From an uncultured Pelagibacteraceae bacterium (lineage in GTDB: Bacteria > Pseudomonadota > Alphaproteobacteria > Pelagibacterales > Pelagibacteraceae), in contig CACGSX010000001.1 in the NCBI GenBank assembly GCA_902575835.1, forward strand, positions 82,065 through 146,064: 64,000 bases of DNA. The letters are read 5' to 3'. A program made the position numbers and the translations under genes. This document shows, in pieces, positions 48,821 through 58,193 of this stretch (within the stretch, counting starts at the first letter, position 1; each line of letters begins with the position of its first letter). Below the pieces are notes generated by a model, which made no database searches, was not told the DNA's origin, and saw only the letters and a program-made list of their open reading frames with translations.

Positions 48821-51160
48821 ATGTTGGAAGAGAATTTAAGAATAAATGAACCTGGTTTAAATGTTTTGCCACCTGGAGTTGAAAGATATGTAATTAATGG
48901 TGGTGGACTTACAGGAGTTCAGATTTTTCCAGATGATGAAATTGAAATTATTAATAATGAAGGAAATCAAATTTGCGAAATAGTTGTTTTTAATTCTGAT
49001 GGAAATTCAGATCCATCGATTTTAAATTTAAAATCTTCTAAATCAGAAAATGATATAATCAAAATTTTAAATAGAAAAGAAGAAAGTTCAAAAATTGCAT
49101 TGCGTCAATTAGAAAAAAGAAATCTTAAAATTGCAAAGTCTAAATCTTCAATCCTTTTTGATAAAGAAACTCCACCAGGAGAAAAAATTAAAATTAGTTC
49201 AAAAGATAAATGTTATTGTATTTTTTCTGCCCCTGGGAATGATATGTTGGTTCATGAACAAAATCCTCCTACAGAATTAACTTTATTTATTAAAAGAAAT
49301 AATATTGTTGACTATAAAGAACATAGAATAATTCCAGATCCAATTTTTGATCCTCTAGATGAAAAAAATATTGCAAAACAATCTGCGATTTCTTTTGAAG
49401 TTAAAGAAGGAGATTATATTCAAATAATTTGTCCAACTGGTAGACAATGTTCAGATTTTGTTGCTTTTGATACAGCTAAATTGGGTAAAGGTATTGAGAA
49501 AGGTTTAGATTGGCAAACAACTAGGACCTTTATGGGAAATACATTTCCAGGACCAGGATTGTATTCAAAATTTTATGATACAGACCATGAACCTTTGGTA
49601 GAAGTAATAAGAGATACTGTTGGTAGACATGATACTTTTAATCTTGCTTGTACATCGAAGTATTACGAAGATGCTGGTTATTTTGGACATCCAAATTGCT
49701 CAGATAACTTAAGTGGTGCTATGGAAAATTTTGGGGTTAATAGACAAAAAGGATGGCACGCTATAAATTTATTTTTTAATACTTCAGCAGGAGGTTTAAA
49801 TACTGTACTTTCTGATGAGTCGTTTGCTAGACCTGGAGATTATGTAATATTAAGAGCTTTAAAAGATTTAACCTGCGGAACATCAGCCTGTCCAAGTGAT
49901 ATAGATCCATGTAATTCATGGAACCCTACAGATATTTTTGTTAGAACTTACGAAAAAAAAAGAGAATTTACAAAATCTTTTGCATTTAGAATGAAACCAG
50001 ACTCAGAATTAAAACTAACAAAAAATACAGGATTTCATGAAAGAACTTCTAAGTTAACAAGAAACTTTGTTGATGCTAGAGGATATTGGCTACCCAATGA
50101 TTACACTAAACACGGAGTAATAAATGAATATACAGCGTGTAGAGAAAAAGCAGTTTTAATTGATTTATCTTCTTTAAGAAAATTTGAAATATTAGGTCCA
50201 GATGCAGAAGAATTAATGGACTATACTTTAACTAGAAATGTTAAAAAATTGTCAGTTGGACAAATTGTTTATTCTTCGATGTGTTATGAAAATGGTTCTA
50301 TGTTTGATGATGGAACATTGTTAAAAATGAGTGACCATGGATTTAGATGGGTATGTGGTGATGAATACGCAGGTGAATGGTTAAAAGAACAAGCAAAGAA
50401 GAAAAAGTTTAATGTTTTAGTTAAAAACTCTACTGATCAAATAAATAATATTTCTCTACAAGGACCAAACAGCAGAAAAATTTTAGAAAAGTTTATTTTT
50501 ACTCCACCAACACAACCTTCTATTTCAGAATTACAATGGTTTAGGTTTACAATCTGTAGAGTAAGAGAACTTAGTGGAATTCCATTAATGGTTTCTAGAA
50601 CTGGATACACAGGCGAGTTAGGATATGAAATATGGTGTCACCCTTCAGATGCACCAGCGGTTTGGGATGTGCTCATGGAAGCTGGCAAAGATGAAGGATT
50701 AATACCTGCTGGTTTTGGAGCATTAGATTTATTGAGAATTGAAGCTGGTCTAATATTGTTTGGTAATGAATTTGACGGCCAAGTTGACCCTTTTGAAGCT
50801 GGTGTTGGATTTACGGTTCCTTTAAAAACAAAAACAGCAGATTTCATTGGTAAAGAAGCATTAATAAAGAGAAAAGAAAATCCGCAAAAGAAATTAGTTG
50901 GATTAGAACTTGTAGGCAAAGAAAAAGCTAATCACGGTGATTGCGTTCACATTGGAAGATCCCAAGTTGGCGTAGTTACAAGCGGATGTTTGTCTCCTAC
51001 TTTGAATAAAAATATTGCATTGTGTAGAATTGATGTGGGTCATTCAGAAATAGGTATGAACGTTGAAGTCGGTAAAATTGATGGACATCAAAAAAGAATA
51101 CCTGCTAAAATTGTTGGTTTCCCGCATTACGATCCTCAAAAAACACGTGTAAAATCTTAA
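48821..51160 (+). CDS. tdm: Trimethylamine N-oxide demethylase-like (DUF1989 + GcvT fusion)
   Basis: DUF1989 motifs GRQCSDFVAFD, NTSAGGLN, RPGDYVILRALKDLTCGTSACPSDIDPCNSWNPTDIFVR, followed by GcvT/aminomethyltransferase domain; 779 aa; domain order as Tdm. Confidence 0.87.
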   Translation: MLEENLRINEPGLNVLPPGVERYVINGGGLTGVQIFPDDEIEIINNEGNQICEIVVFNSDGNSDPSILNLKSSKSENDIIKILNRKEESSKIALRQLEKRNLKIAKSKSSILFDKETPPGEKIKISSKDKCYCIFSAPGNDMLVHEQNPPTELTLFIKRNNIVDYKEHRIIPDPIFDPLDEKNIAKQSAISFEVKEGDYIQIICPTGRQCSDFVAFDTAKLGKGIEKGLDWQTTRTFMGNTFPGPGLYSKFYDTDHEPLVEVIRDTVGRHDTFNLACTSKYYEDAGYFGHPNCSDNLSGAMENFGVNRQKGWHAINLFFNTSAGGLNTVLSDESFARPGDYVILRALKDLTCGTSACPSDIDPCNSWNPTDIFVRTYEKKREFTKSFAFRMKPDSELKLTKNTGFHERTSKLTRNFVDARGYWLPNDYTKHGVINEYTACREKAVLIDLSSLRKFEILGPDAEELMDYTLTRNVKKLSVGQIVYSSMCYENGSMFDDGTLLKMSDHGFRWVCGDEYAGEWLKEQAKKKKFNVLVKNSTDQINNISLQGPNSRKILEKFIFTPPTQPSISELQWFRFTICRVRELSGIPLMVSRTGYTGELGYEIWCHPSDAPAVWDVLMEAGKDEGLIPAGFGALDLLRIEAGLILFGNEFDGQVDPFEAGVGFTVPLKTKTADFIGKEALIKRKENPQKKLVGLELVGKEKANHGDCVHIGRSQVGVVTSGCLSPTLNKNIALCRIDVGHSEIGMNVEVGKIDGHQKRIPAKIVGFPHYDPQKTRVKS

Positions 51161-51510
51161 TGTCAAAATCATCAAAGGATTTACTGGAATTTTGGGAAGA
51201 TCAAATGAAACTGTCCCATACATCCAGTAATTACTTTTTCAGAAAGTCTCCTTCACATTATCACATGATGTTGATTGTGATGAATTCCTATAAATTAAAT
51301 GAAAACCTATCTGTCGAAGAACTTAAGACTAGACTTTTCAAAACCTCTAGACCCAAATCTGCACTCATGATCAAAGAAGCTTGTGATAAAGAATTTTTTT
51401 ACCTCGAGAAAACCGGAAATGACCATAGAAAAAAGTACGTTTTACCCACACAGAATTTTGTTAATGAATTTAACGAATATTTGAAAACTCTCAAAAATTT
51501 GAGTTTTTAA
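51160..51510 (+). CDS. Small winged-helix (MarR-like) candidate regulator
   Basis: 116 aa; SVEELKTRLFKTSRPKSALMIKEACDKEFFYLEKTGNDHRKKYVLPT resembles recognition helix + wing; TAATG overlap with tdm stop. Confidence 0.55.
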   Translation: MSKSSKDLLEFWEDQMKLSHTSSNYFFRKSPSHYHMMLIVMNSYKLNENLSVEELKTRLFKTSRPKSALMIKEACDKEFFYLEKTGNDHRKKYVLPTQNFVNEFNEYLKTLKNLSF

Positions 51511-51599
51511 TTAAAAATCTAATAAATATTTAGAATTTATATAAATTATATATAAAAATTATTATATTCTTTCCTTTGCTAAAAAATTAAAGTTGATCC

Positions 51600-52928
51600 A
51601 TGTCGTTACCGACAAAAGCAAAAGTTGTAATAATTGGTGGAGGAATTCACGGGTTAAGTACTGCTTGGAAACTTTCCGAAAAATATAAAAATCCAAACGA
51701 TGTAGTTGTCCTAGAAAAAAAAGACACTGCTGCAGGTGCAAGTGGAATTGCATGTGGAGTTGTTAGAAATAATTATTTTCAACCAGCAATGAGAGAATTA
51801 ATGGCTCATTCAGTTAGTGTTTGGGAAAGTGATCCAGAGGCATTTAAATATAATGCTGTTGGCTATATGCAAATTTCTCCAGAAGTAATGCATAAAGATG
51901 TTGCAAGTATTTATGAACAACAAAAAGCTATTGGATATCAGTCAGAATTTATAGAAGGTGAAAAAGATTGCATGAAATATATGCAAGGAATTTTTAGTGA
52001 TTGGCAAGCAAAAGGTATTACATCAGTCTTGCATGAAAAAAAAGGTGGATATGCATTTAATAAGGACTCAATTAAAGCACTAGAGAAAAAAGCAAATTCA
52101 AACGGTGTAAACGTTCATAAAGGAGTAAAGGTTACAGGTTTTAAAAGAGGGAGCAACAGCAATGCAATTACTGGCGTGGTTACAGATAAAGGTACAATTG
52201 ATTGTGATCAGGTAGTTATTGGAGCAGGACCATGGGTAAGAGATTTTTGGAATATGTTGGAGTTACCAAAAACTACTAACATAAAAGATGCTAAAAATGG
52301 AAAAATGCATGAAGTTGAAATGTGGAAGTACTGGTTTTTACAAGAAGGTGTATTGGGTGTAGATGCAGATTATTTAAAAACTAATGAAGGTAAACCGCCT
52401 CCAGTAATTCATGTTGATACAGATGCACCACTTTATTCTGACAAAGATGGTAAAATAATTACAGAAGACTTATGGGGTATATATTATAAACCTGATATTG
52501 AAGGATTGGGAGTTCAAGGTGGAACATCACCTTACATTGTTCAAAAACATTTTGATGAAGTTAATGTTGACCCATATGGAATTGACTCTCCTGAATATCA
52601 AACTACTGATAAATTTTCTGATATGTGGACTTCAGCACTTGCACATATTCAGAAACGTTTTGTTGGTAAATCTCATTTGTATAGAAAGGGACCATCAGGA
52701 GGATTGGGTTGTTTAACTCCAGATTCATTCCCGATATTCGATAGATTTTTTGAAAATGTTTACATGATTGCAGATGCAAATCATGGTTATAAAATGATAG
52801 GTGTTGGGCACCTTGTTGCACAAGAAATTTTAGGTCAAGAAAGTGAATTACTAAAACCGTTCAGGTTCGATAGATATGAAAAAGGAAAACTTCATCCGAC
52901 ATCGAACAGTCCGTTTCCTTGGAGTTAA
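51600..52928 (+). CDS. FAD-dependent oxidoreductase, sarcosine oxidase beta/DAO family
   Basis: KVVIIGGGIHGLSTAWKLSEKYKNPNDVVVLEKKDTAAGASGIACGVVRNNYFQPAMREL. Confidence 0.9.
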   Translation: MSLPTKAKVVIIGGGIHGLSTAWKLSEKYKNPNDVVVLEKKDTAAGASGIACGVVRNNYFQPAMRELMAHSVSVWESDPEAFKYNAVGYMQISPEVMHKDVASIYEQQKAIGYQSEFIEGEKDCMKYMQGIFSDWQAKGITSVLHEKKGGYAFNKDSIKALEKKANSNGVNVHKGVKVTGFKRGSNSNAITGVVTDKGTIDCDQVVIGAGPWVRDFWNMLELPKTTNIKDAKNGKMHEVEMWKYWFLQEGVLGVDADYLKTNEGKPPPVIHVDTDAPLYSDKDGKIITEDLWGIYYKPDIEGLGVQGGTSPYIVQKHFDEVNVDPYGIDSPEYQTTDKFSDMWTSALAHIQKRFVGKSHLYRKGPSGGLGCLTPDSFPIFDRFFENVYMIADANHGYKMIGVGHLVAQEILGQESELLKPFRFDRYEKGKLHPTSNSPFPWS

Positions 52929-52995
52929 TTTATCTAAGTAGACAAACGTTTTTTTTTCAGTTACCTTTTTGATCTGAAAATTCAAAGGGGGAAGA

Positions 52996-54465
52996 ATGAC
53001 GGATCTTGAAAAACACATAAACCAACCAGGTAGAGCTAAACTCGTCAAAAAGGTTAGAGAAAAAATAAACGAATTAGGAATTACTTATATCTATTATCAA
53101 TTTATTTCAGTAACTGGAAGAGTTGTTGGAAAAGGAATACCAGCAGACCACTGGGAAAGAACTGCAGAAAAAGGTTTTCAATTAGTTTATGGAGCAACAG
53201 CAAATTTATTTTTAGATCGTCATAATAATTATATTGGATATGGTCCAGAAGCTATGGAATTGGTAGGAATACCTGATCCAGAAACTTTTGTTCAATTGCC
53301 TTGGGATAAGAGAGTTGGAAGAGTTTTTGTTACTTGTTTTAGAAATAGAGAAGAAAGAAAAAATCCAGGTGGTCATTTAACAAGTGACTGCAGAGGTAAT
53401 CTTAGAATTTTCATGAATGAGTTCAAAAAGAAACATGGATTAGAATTAAGAGTTGGAACAGAGCCTGAAATGATGTGGTTAACAAAAAATCCTGACGGAA
53501 CTCCAACTGGACAAGGTTTCTCAAAACCTTTCTGTTATCATATTGATCAATTTGAATCATTAAGACCTGTGTTTATGAAGGTTATTGAATACGCAAAAGC
53601 GATGGGTCTTGATATGATCCAAGGTGACCATGAAGATGCTCCTGGTCAATTAGAGCTTAACTGGACATTTGATAATGTTTTAAGAAATGCTGATAGATTA
53701 TCTACGTATAGACAAATTTGTGCTCAAGTAGCAAGAGAACATAATCTTATAGCTTGCTTTATGACTAAACCATTTATGGGAGTTTCAGCAAGTGGATGTC
53801 ACACCAACATGTCTTTGTGGAAAGGTGGAAAAGTATCAGTAAACAAATTGGGTAACAAAAAACTTCCAGGAGTAGAAGAAGTCTTTAGCTATGTATCCGG
53901 TGGAACTAATACTTTCATGCCAGATACTAAGGATATGCAATTGCCTGGAAAGATTGGATTACAATCAATTGCAGGGATAATGAAACACTTACCAGCTTTA
54001 ACAGCAATTGGTTCTTCGACAGTGAACTCATATAGAAGATTATGGGATCAAGGTTTTTGGGCACCAGTATATGCTGACTGGGGTTATCAAAATAGAACAT
54101 GTGGTCTAAGAGTATCCGCTCCAGGTAGATTTGAGTACAGATCAGTTGACTCTATGCATAATCCATATTTATTAGGTGCAGCATTACTTAAAGCTTGTGA
54201 TGAAGGAATATCTAAAAAAATGAAACCAGCCAAACCTGAGTCTAGAAATATATATGAAGCTCAAAAAGCTGGTAAAGATGTTAAAAAACTTCCACTAAGT
54301 TTAGGTGAAGCTTTAGATAGATTGGCGGAAGATGAGGTAATAAAATCATCAATGCCAGATGAAATGTATAAAGTATTTAATTGGTACAAACGAGATGAGT
54401 GGGAAAAATTCTTGGGTGCAACAACACAATGGGATCTTGATACTTATCTGGATTGTTTACCATAA
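52996..54465 (+). CDS. Glutamine-synthetase-superfamily ligase (glutamine synthetase / gamma-glutamylmethylamide synthetase-like)
   Basis: GDHEDAPGQLELNW, KPFMGVSASGCHTNMSLW, NSYRRL, GRFEYRSVDSMHNPYLLGAALL; upstream of mgsABC. Confidence 0.85.
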   Translation: MTDLEKHINQPGRAKLVKKVREKINELGITYIYYQFISVTGRVVGKGIPADHWERTAEKGFQLVYGATANLFLDRHNNYIGYGPEAMELVGIPDPETFVQLPWDKRVGRVFVTCFRNREERKNPGGHLTSDCRGNLRIFMNEFKKKHGLELRVGTEPEMMWLTKNPDGTPTGQGFSKPFCYHIDQFESLRPVFMKVIEYAKAMGLDMIQGDHEDAPGQLELNWTFDNVLRNADRLSTYRQICAQVAREHNLIACFMTKPFMGVSASGCHTNMSLWKGGKVSVNKLGNKKLPGVEEVFSYVSGGTNTFMPDTKDMQLPGKIGLQSIAGIMKHLPALTAIGSSTVNSYRRLWDQGFWAPVYADWGYQNRTCGLRVSAPGRFEYRSVDSMHNPYLLGAALLKACDEGISKKMKPAKPESRNIYEAQKAGKDVKKLPLSLGEALDRLAEDEVIKSSMPDEMYKVFNWYKRDEWEKFLGATTQWDLDTYLDCLP

Positions 54466-54482
54466 TTTAATAAGGAAATTAT

Positions 54483-55424
54483 ATGTGCGGGATTGCAGGA
54501 TTAATTCATAGAGGAAATACTTCAAACGTTGGTTTTGAACTTCAAGGTATGCTTCAAGCATTAAAGCATAGAGGAGAAGATTCAACTGGATACGCTCTAT
54601 ACGGAAAAACTGACGGTCAAAATTTCATCATGCGATTTAAGGTTGGTGAAAATGTTGCAGAGGGAAGTTCTTCAGTAAAAGAAGATGTATCAGTTTATGA
54701 CGAAAGAAAAAAAATTGTTGATTCTTATCTTTCTGAGCTAGGCGCTAAAGTAATAAAAGAAGATAGAATTCTTCCTTATTCATTACGATATGAAATTCAG
54801 TATGACAAAGATTTAATGGAATTTTCTCAAAAAATAGAAAGTGTTGTAGGTGTAGAAATATTATCTATGGGAAAATCTCTAGAAGTAATTAAAGATCTAG
54901 GAAACGCTGAAGTTGTTTGTAACAGATATAATTTAGATAAAGTTGTCGGGACACATGCAATTGGTCATGCTAGGATGGCAACAGAGTCGGGAGTGGATAT
55001 TAAATCTGCTCACCCATTTTGGGGTTATCCTTTTAGCGATGTGTCAGTCGTTCATAATGGACAATTAACAAACTATTGGAACAATAGAAGAGTATTAGAA
55101 AACAAGGGCATGAGATTTATGTCAGAATGTGACTCTGAATTAATCGCTGTATATCTTGCAGAAAAAATGAGAAATGGAGCTACATTAGAAGAGGGAATGA
55201 AAGAGTCTCTCGTCGGTTTAGATGGGGTATTTACTTATTTTGTTGCTACAAAAGATAGCTTAGGAATGGCAAAAGATACAATGGCTGCAAAACCACTAGT
55301 ATTGTATGAGTCAGATGATTTAGTTGCAATGGGGTCAGAGGAAATTGCAATAAGATCAATATTACCACAAGAAATCGAAACTTATGATCCTTTTGATGGA
55401 GAAGTTAAAGTATGGCAAATTTAA
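54483..55424 (+). CDS. mgsA: N-methylglutamate synthase subunit A / GlxB-like class-II glutamine amidotransferase
   Basis: MCGIAGLIHRG (Cys2), LKHRGEDSTGYALYG, GHARMATES; operon with GXGXG and FMN synthase subunits. Confidence 0.85.
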   Translation: MCGIAGLIHRGNTSNVGFELQGMLQALKHRGEDSTGYALYGKTDGQNFIMRFKVGENVAEGSSSVKEDVSVYDERKKIVDSYLSELGAKVIKEDRILPYSLRYEIQYDKDLMEFSQKIESVVGVEILSMGKSLEVIKDLGNAEVVCNRYNLDKVVGTHAIGHARMATESGVDIKSAHPFWGYPFSDVSVVHNGQLTNYWNNRRVLENKGMRFMSECDSELIAVYLAEKMRNGATLEEGMKESLVGLDGVFTYFVATKDSLGMAKDTMAAKPLVLYESDDLVAMGSEEIAIRSILPQEIETYDPFDGEVKVWQI

Positions 55425-56266
55425 AAACATCAGAAAAAAAAAGTAAAGCTCAATCAATGGGACTTCATACAGAAGTCTTAACTGGAAAAACACAACAAAA
55501 ATTTTTTAATCCAGATGAGGCAGAGAATTTTTATTACTTTGGGACATATGATGTAGATTTTAATAAAAGAACTGAGATTGACGTTAAGAACATGGATTGT
55601 CGTGAAGCAAATAAAAAAATTGATGAATTAATGAAAGATGGATACGGAACTATTGTAATAAAGAACCCACAGGGAAAACATAGCTTGGGAGTTGGAATTC
55701 TCAATAAATTAAATTTAATATTTGAAGGTAGTTTGGGTTACTTTGGGTGTGGATCAATGGATGGTCCTATTGTTAGAATTAATGGAAGAGTGGGATGGTC
55801 ATGTGCAGAAAATATGATGGCGGGAAAAGTAGTAATTGAAAAAAATGCAGGGTCTTGTTTTGGTGCGGCAATTAGAGGTGGAGATCTGATATGCAAAGGA
55901 AGCGTAGGTGCTAGAACAGGAATTGATCAAAAAGGTGGGACAATAATTATTGGCGGAGATGCTGGTGCTTTTACAGGTTTTATGATGCAGAGAGGGCGAA
56001 TTATTATTCTTGGAGATGTTGGAATAAATTTAGGAGATTCTATGTATGATGGGACAATTTTTGTAGGTGGAAAAATTGGATCATTTGGTAGTGATGCTGT
56101 CGAAGCTGAATTAACTGATTCAGATCAAGATTGGCTTAAAAGAAAATTAAAGGTTGCGGAGATCGGAGAAAACTTCGATGTTTCTAAGATGACCAAAGTT
56201 GTAGCAGGAAAAAAACTTTGGAATTACGATGCTCTTGAACCTACAGAGAAAAAAGGAGCAATTTAA
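55412..56266 (+). CDS. mgsB: N-methylglutamate synthase subunit B / GlxC-like GXGXG protein
   Basis: GSLGYFGCGSMDGPIVRINGRVGWSCAENMMAGKVVIEKNAGSCFGAAIRGGDLICKGSVGARTGIDQKGGTIIIGGDAG repeated GXGXG. Confidence 0.86.
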   Translation: MANLKTSEKKSKAQSMGLHTEVLTGKTQQKFFNPDEAENFYYFGTYDVDFNKRTEIDVKNMDCREANKKIDELMKDGYGTIVIKNPQGKHSLGVGILNKLNLIFEGSLGYFGCGSMDGPIVRINGRVGWSCAENMMAGKVVIEKNAGSCFGAAIRGGDLICKGSVGARTGIDQKGGTIIIGGDAGAFTGFMMQRGRIIILGDVGINLGDSMYDGTIFVGGKIGSFGSDAVEAELTDSDQDWLKRKLKVAEIGENFDVSKMTKVVAGKKLWNYDALEPTEKKGAI

Positions 56267-57658
56267 ATGGCAAAGAAAAAAAACGGTAACGGAAAGTCAA
56301 ACGGTCATTCTAATGGTAATGGAATAGCTTCAAGAAACAAAAGTTTGTTGGGACACAACGCTATTTTTACCCCAGAAGTTATGGACGACATTCATATCAA
56401 AGCCGAATTAGGAAGATACAGAATGAGAGGAATGGCTTTGATGAAAAAGATACCTACTTTTGATGATCTAGTTTTCTTGCCAGGTACATTAACAAGATTT
56501 GTTATTGAAGGTTACAGAGAAAAATGTGAGACCAAAACTATTATTGGTCCAAGATGTGAAAATCCAATTGAACTTGATATTCCAGTTTACATTACGGGAA
56601 TGAGTTTTGGAGCTTTATCTTATGAAGCAAAGACTGCATTAGCTAGAGGTGCTACAATGGCTGGTAGCGCAACATGTTCTGGTGAAGGTGGAATGATACC
56701 AGATGAGAGAAGATATTCAGAAAAATGGTTTTATCAGTGCATACAATCAAGATACGGTTTTAACCCACACCATGCACAATTAGCTGATGGAATTGAGGTA
56801 TTTATTGGACAAGGACAAAAAGTTGGAATGGGTGGTCATTTGATGGGTCAAAAAGTTACTGACCAAGTTGCAGAAATGAGATCGCTACCTGCAGGTATTG
56901 ATCAAAGATCTCCAGCAAGACATCCTGATTGGCTGGGTCCAGATGATTTAGCTTTAAAAGTTCAAGAGCTTAGAGAATTAACAAAAAATAAAGTGCCAAT
57001 TCAATTAAAACTTGGAGCAGCTAAAGTGTATGATGATGTAAGGATGGCAGCGAAATGTGATCCAGATTCAATTTATCTTGATGGAATGGAGGGTTCAACA
57101 GGTGCTGGGCCACACATTGCAGCTGCAAACACAGGTATCCCAGGAATTGCTGGAATTAGAGAAGCAAGAAGAGCTTTGGATGATGTAGGTAAAACTGGAA
57201 AAGTAACTTTAATTTATGCCGGTGGTGTTAGAGATGGAGCAGATATGGCTAAAGCTTTAGCACTTGGTGCAGACGCAATTGCAATCGGAACAGGCGCAAT
57301 GGTGGCTTTAAATTGCAATAAGGAAATACCAGAATCTAACTTTGAAAAAGAAATGGGTGTTCCCGCAGGTCATTGCTACCACTGTCACACGGGTAGATGT
57401 CCGGTAGGAGTTGCTACTCAAGATCCTAAATTAAGGAAAAGATTAAATCCTGATGATGCAGCATTAAGAGTGTATAATTACTTGCATGCGATGACATTGG
57501 AGGCTCAATTGTTGGCTAGAGCATGTGGAAAAACAAATATTCACTCACTAGAACCAGAAGATATGGCTGCATTAACAATGGAGGCTTCTGCTTTAGCTAA
57601 AGTGCCTCTTGCAGGAACAAATCATACAGTAGGAGTTAAAGATTTCCATAAAATCTAA
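56267..57658 (+). CDS. mgsC: N-methylglutamate synthase subunit C / GlxD-like FMN glutamate synthase
   Basis: ITGMSFGALSYEAKTALARGA, GEGGMIPDER, GQGQKVGMGGHLMGQKV, GHCYHCHTGRCPVGVATQDP. Confidence 0.9.
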   Translation: MAKKKNGNGKSNGHSNGNGIASRNKSLLGHNAIFTPEVMDDIHIKAELGRYRMRGMALMKKIPTFDDLVFLPGTLTRFVIEGYREKCETKTIIGPRCENPIELDIPVYITGMSFGALSYEAKTALARGATMAGSATCSGEGGMIPDERRYSEKWFYQCIQSRYGFNPHHAQLADGIEVFIGQGQKVGMGGHLMGQKVTDQVAEMRSLPAGIDQRSPARHPDWLGPDDLALKVQELRELTKNKVPIQLKLGAAKVYDDVRMAAKCDPDSIYLDGMEGSTGAGPHIAAANTGIPGIAGIREARRALDDVGKTGKVTLIYAGGVRDGADMAKALALGADAIAIGTGAMVALNCNKEIPESNFEKEMGVPAGHCYHCHTGRCPVGVATQDPKLRKRLNPDDAALRVYNYLHAMTLEAQLLARACGKTNIHSLEPEDMAALTMEASALAKVPLAGTNHTVGVKDFHKI

Positions 57659-57666
57659 TAGCAAAT

Positions 57667-58077
57667 ATGCCAAAGAAAAAACGTAAGAAAAAAGTCAAAT
57701 CAAAAGAGATCAAAGGTCAATTAGGTAAGAAAAAAGAGACTGCTAGAGAAAAAATGATTGGCCAAACAATTGGCTATCGATATGACGTTAATCTTTTGCC
57801 TGACTATAGTCGACTCACTCCATTTTTAAAAAAATATATAGAAGCTATGGGTTGGGATGATCTTAATTGGTTAGAAGATGTTCATATGGGATATGAAGAA
57901 AATAGACCTGCTGTATTCGATAGAAATGCTAACGGTTGGGTAACGATACCAAGTAAAATAAAATTACCTAATAATCAGCAGGATAGAGATATGATAGCTA
58001 GAGAATTATTGGTAAAGTTTCAAATGTCCCCGAATCATCCTCTGGTTGACCTTAAAAAAGCATATTTAAAATTCTAA
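57667..58077 (+). CDS. Lysine-rich N-terminus hypothetical protein in the mgs operon
   Basis: 136 aa ORF 8 nt after mgsC, same strand; no family recognised. Confidence 0.65.
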   Translation: MPKKKRKKKVKSKEIKGQLGKKKETAREKMIGQTIGYRYDVNLLPDYSRLTPFLKKYIEAMGWDDLNWLEDVHMGYEENRPAVFDRNANGWVTIPSKIKLPNNQQDRDMIARELLVKFQMSPNHPLVDLKKAYLKF

Positions 58078-58193
58078 TTTCAATTTCAAGTTGATAAAAT
58101 AATTATTAACTTCTACTTTTTATAAATAAAATAAAATTGTCACCGTAAAAAAAATTTCATAGAGTCTGTTAACTATTAATAGGAGAGAGAAAT

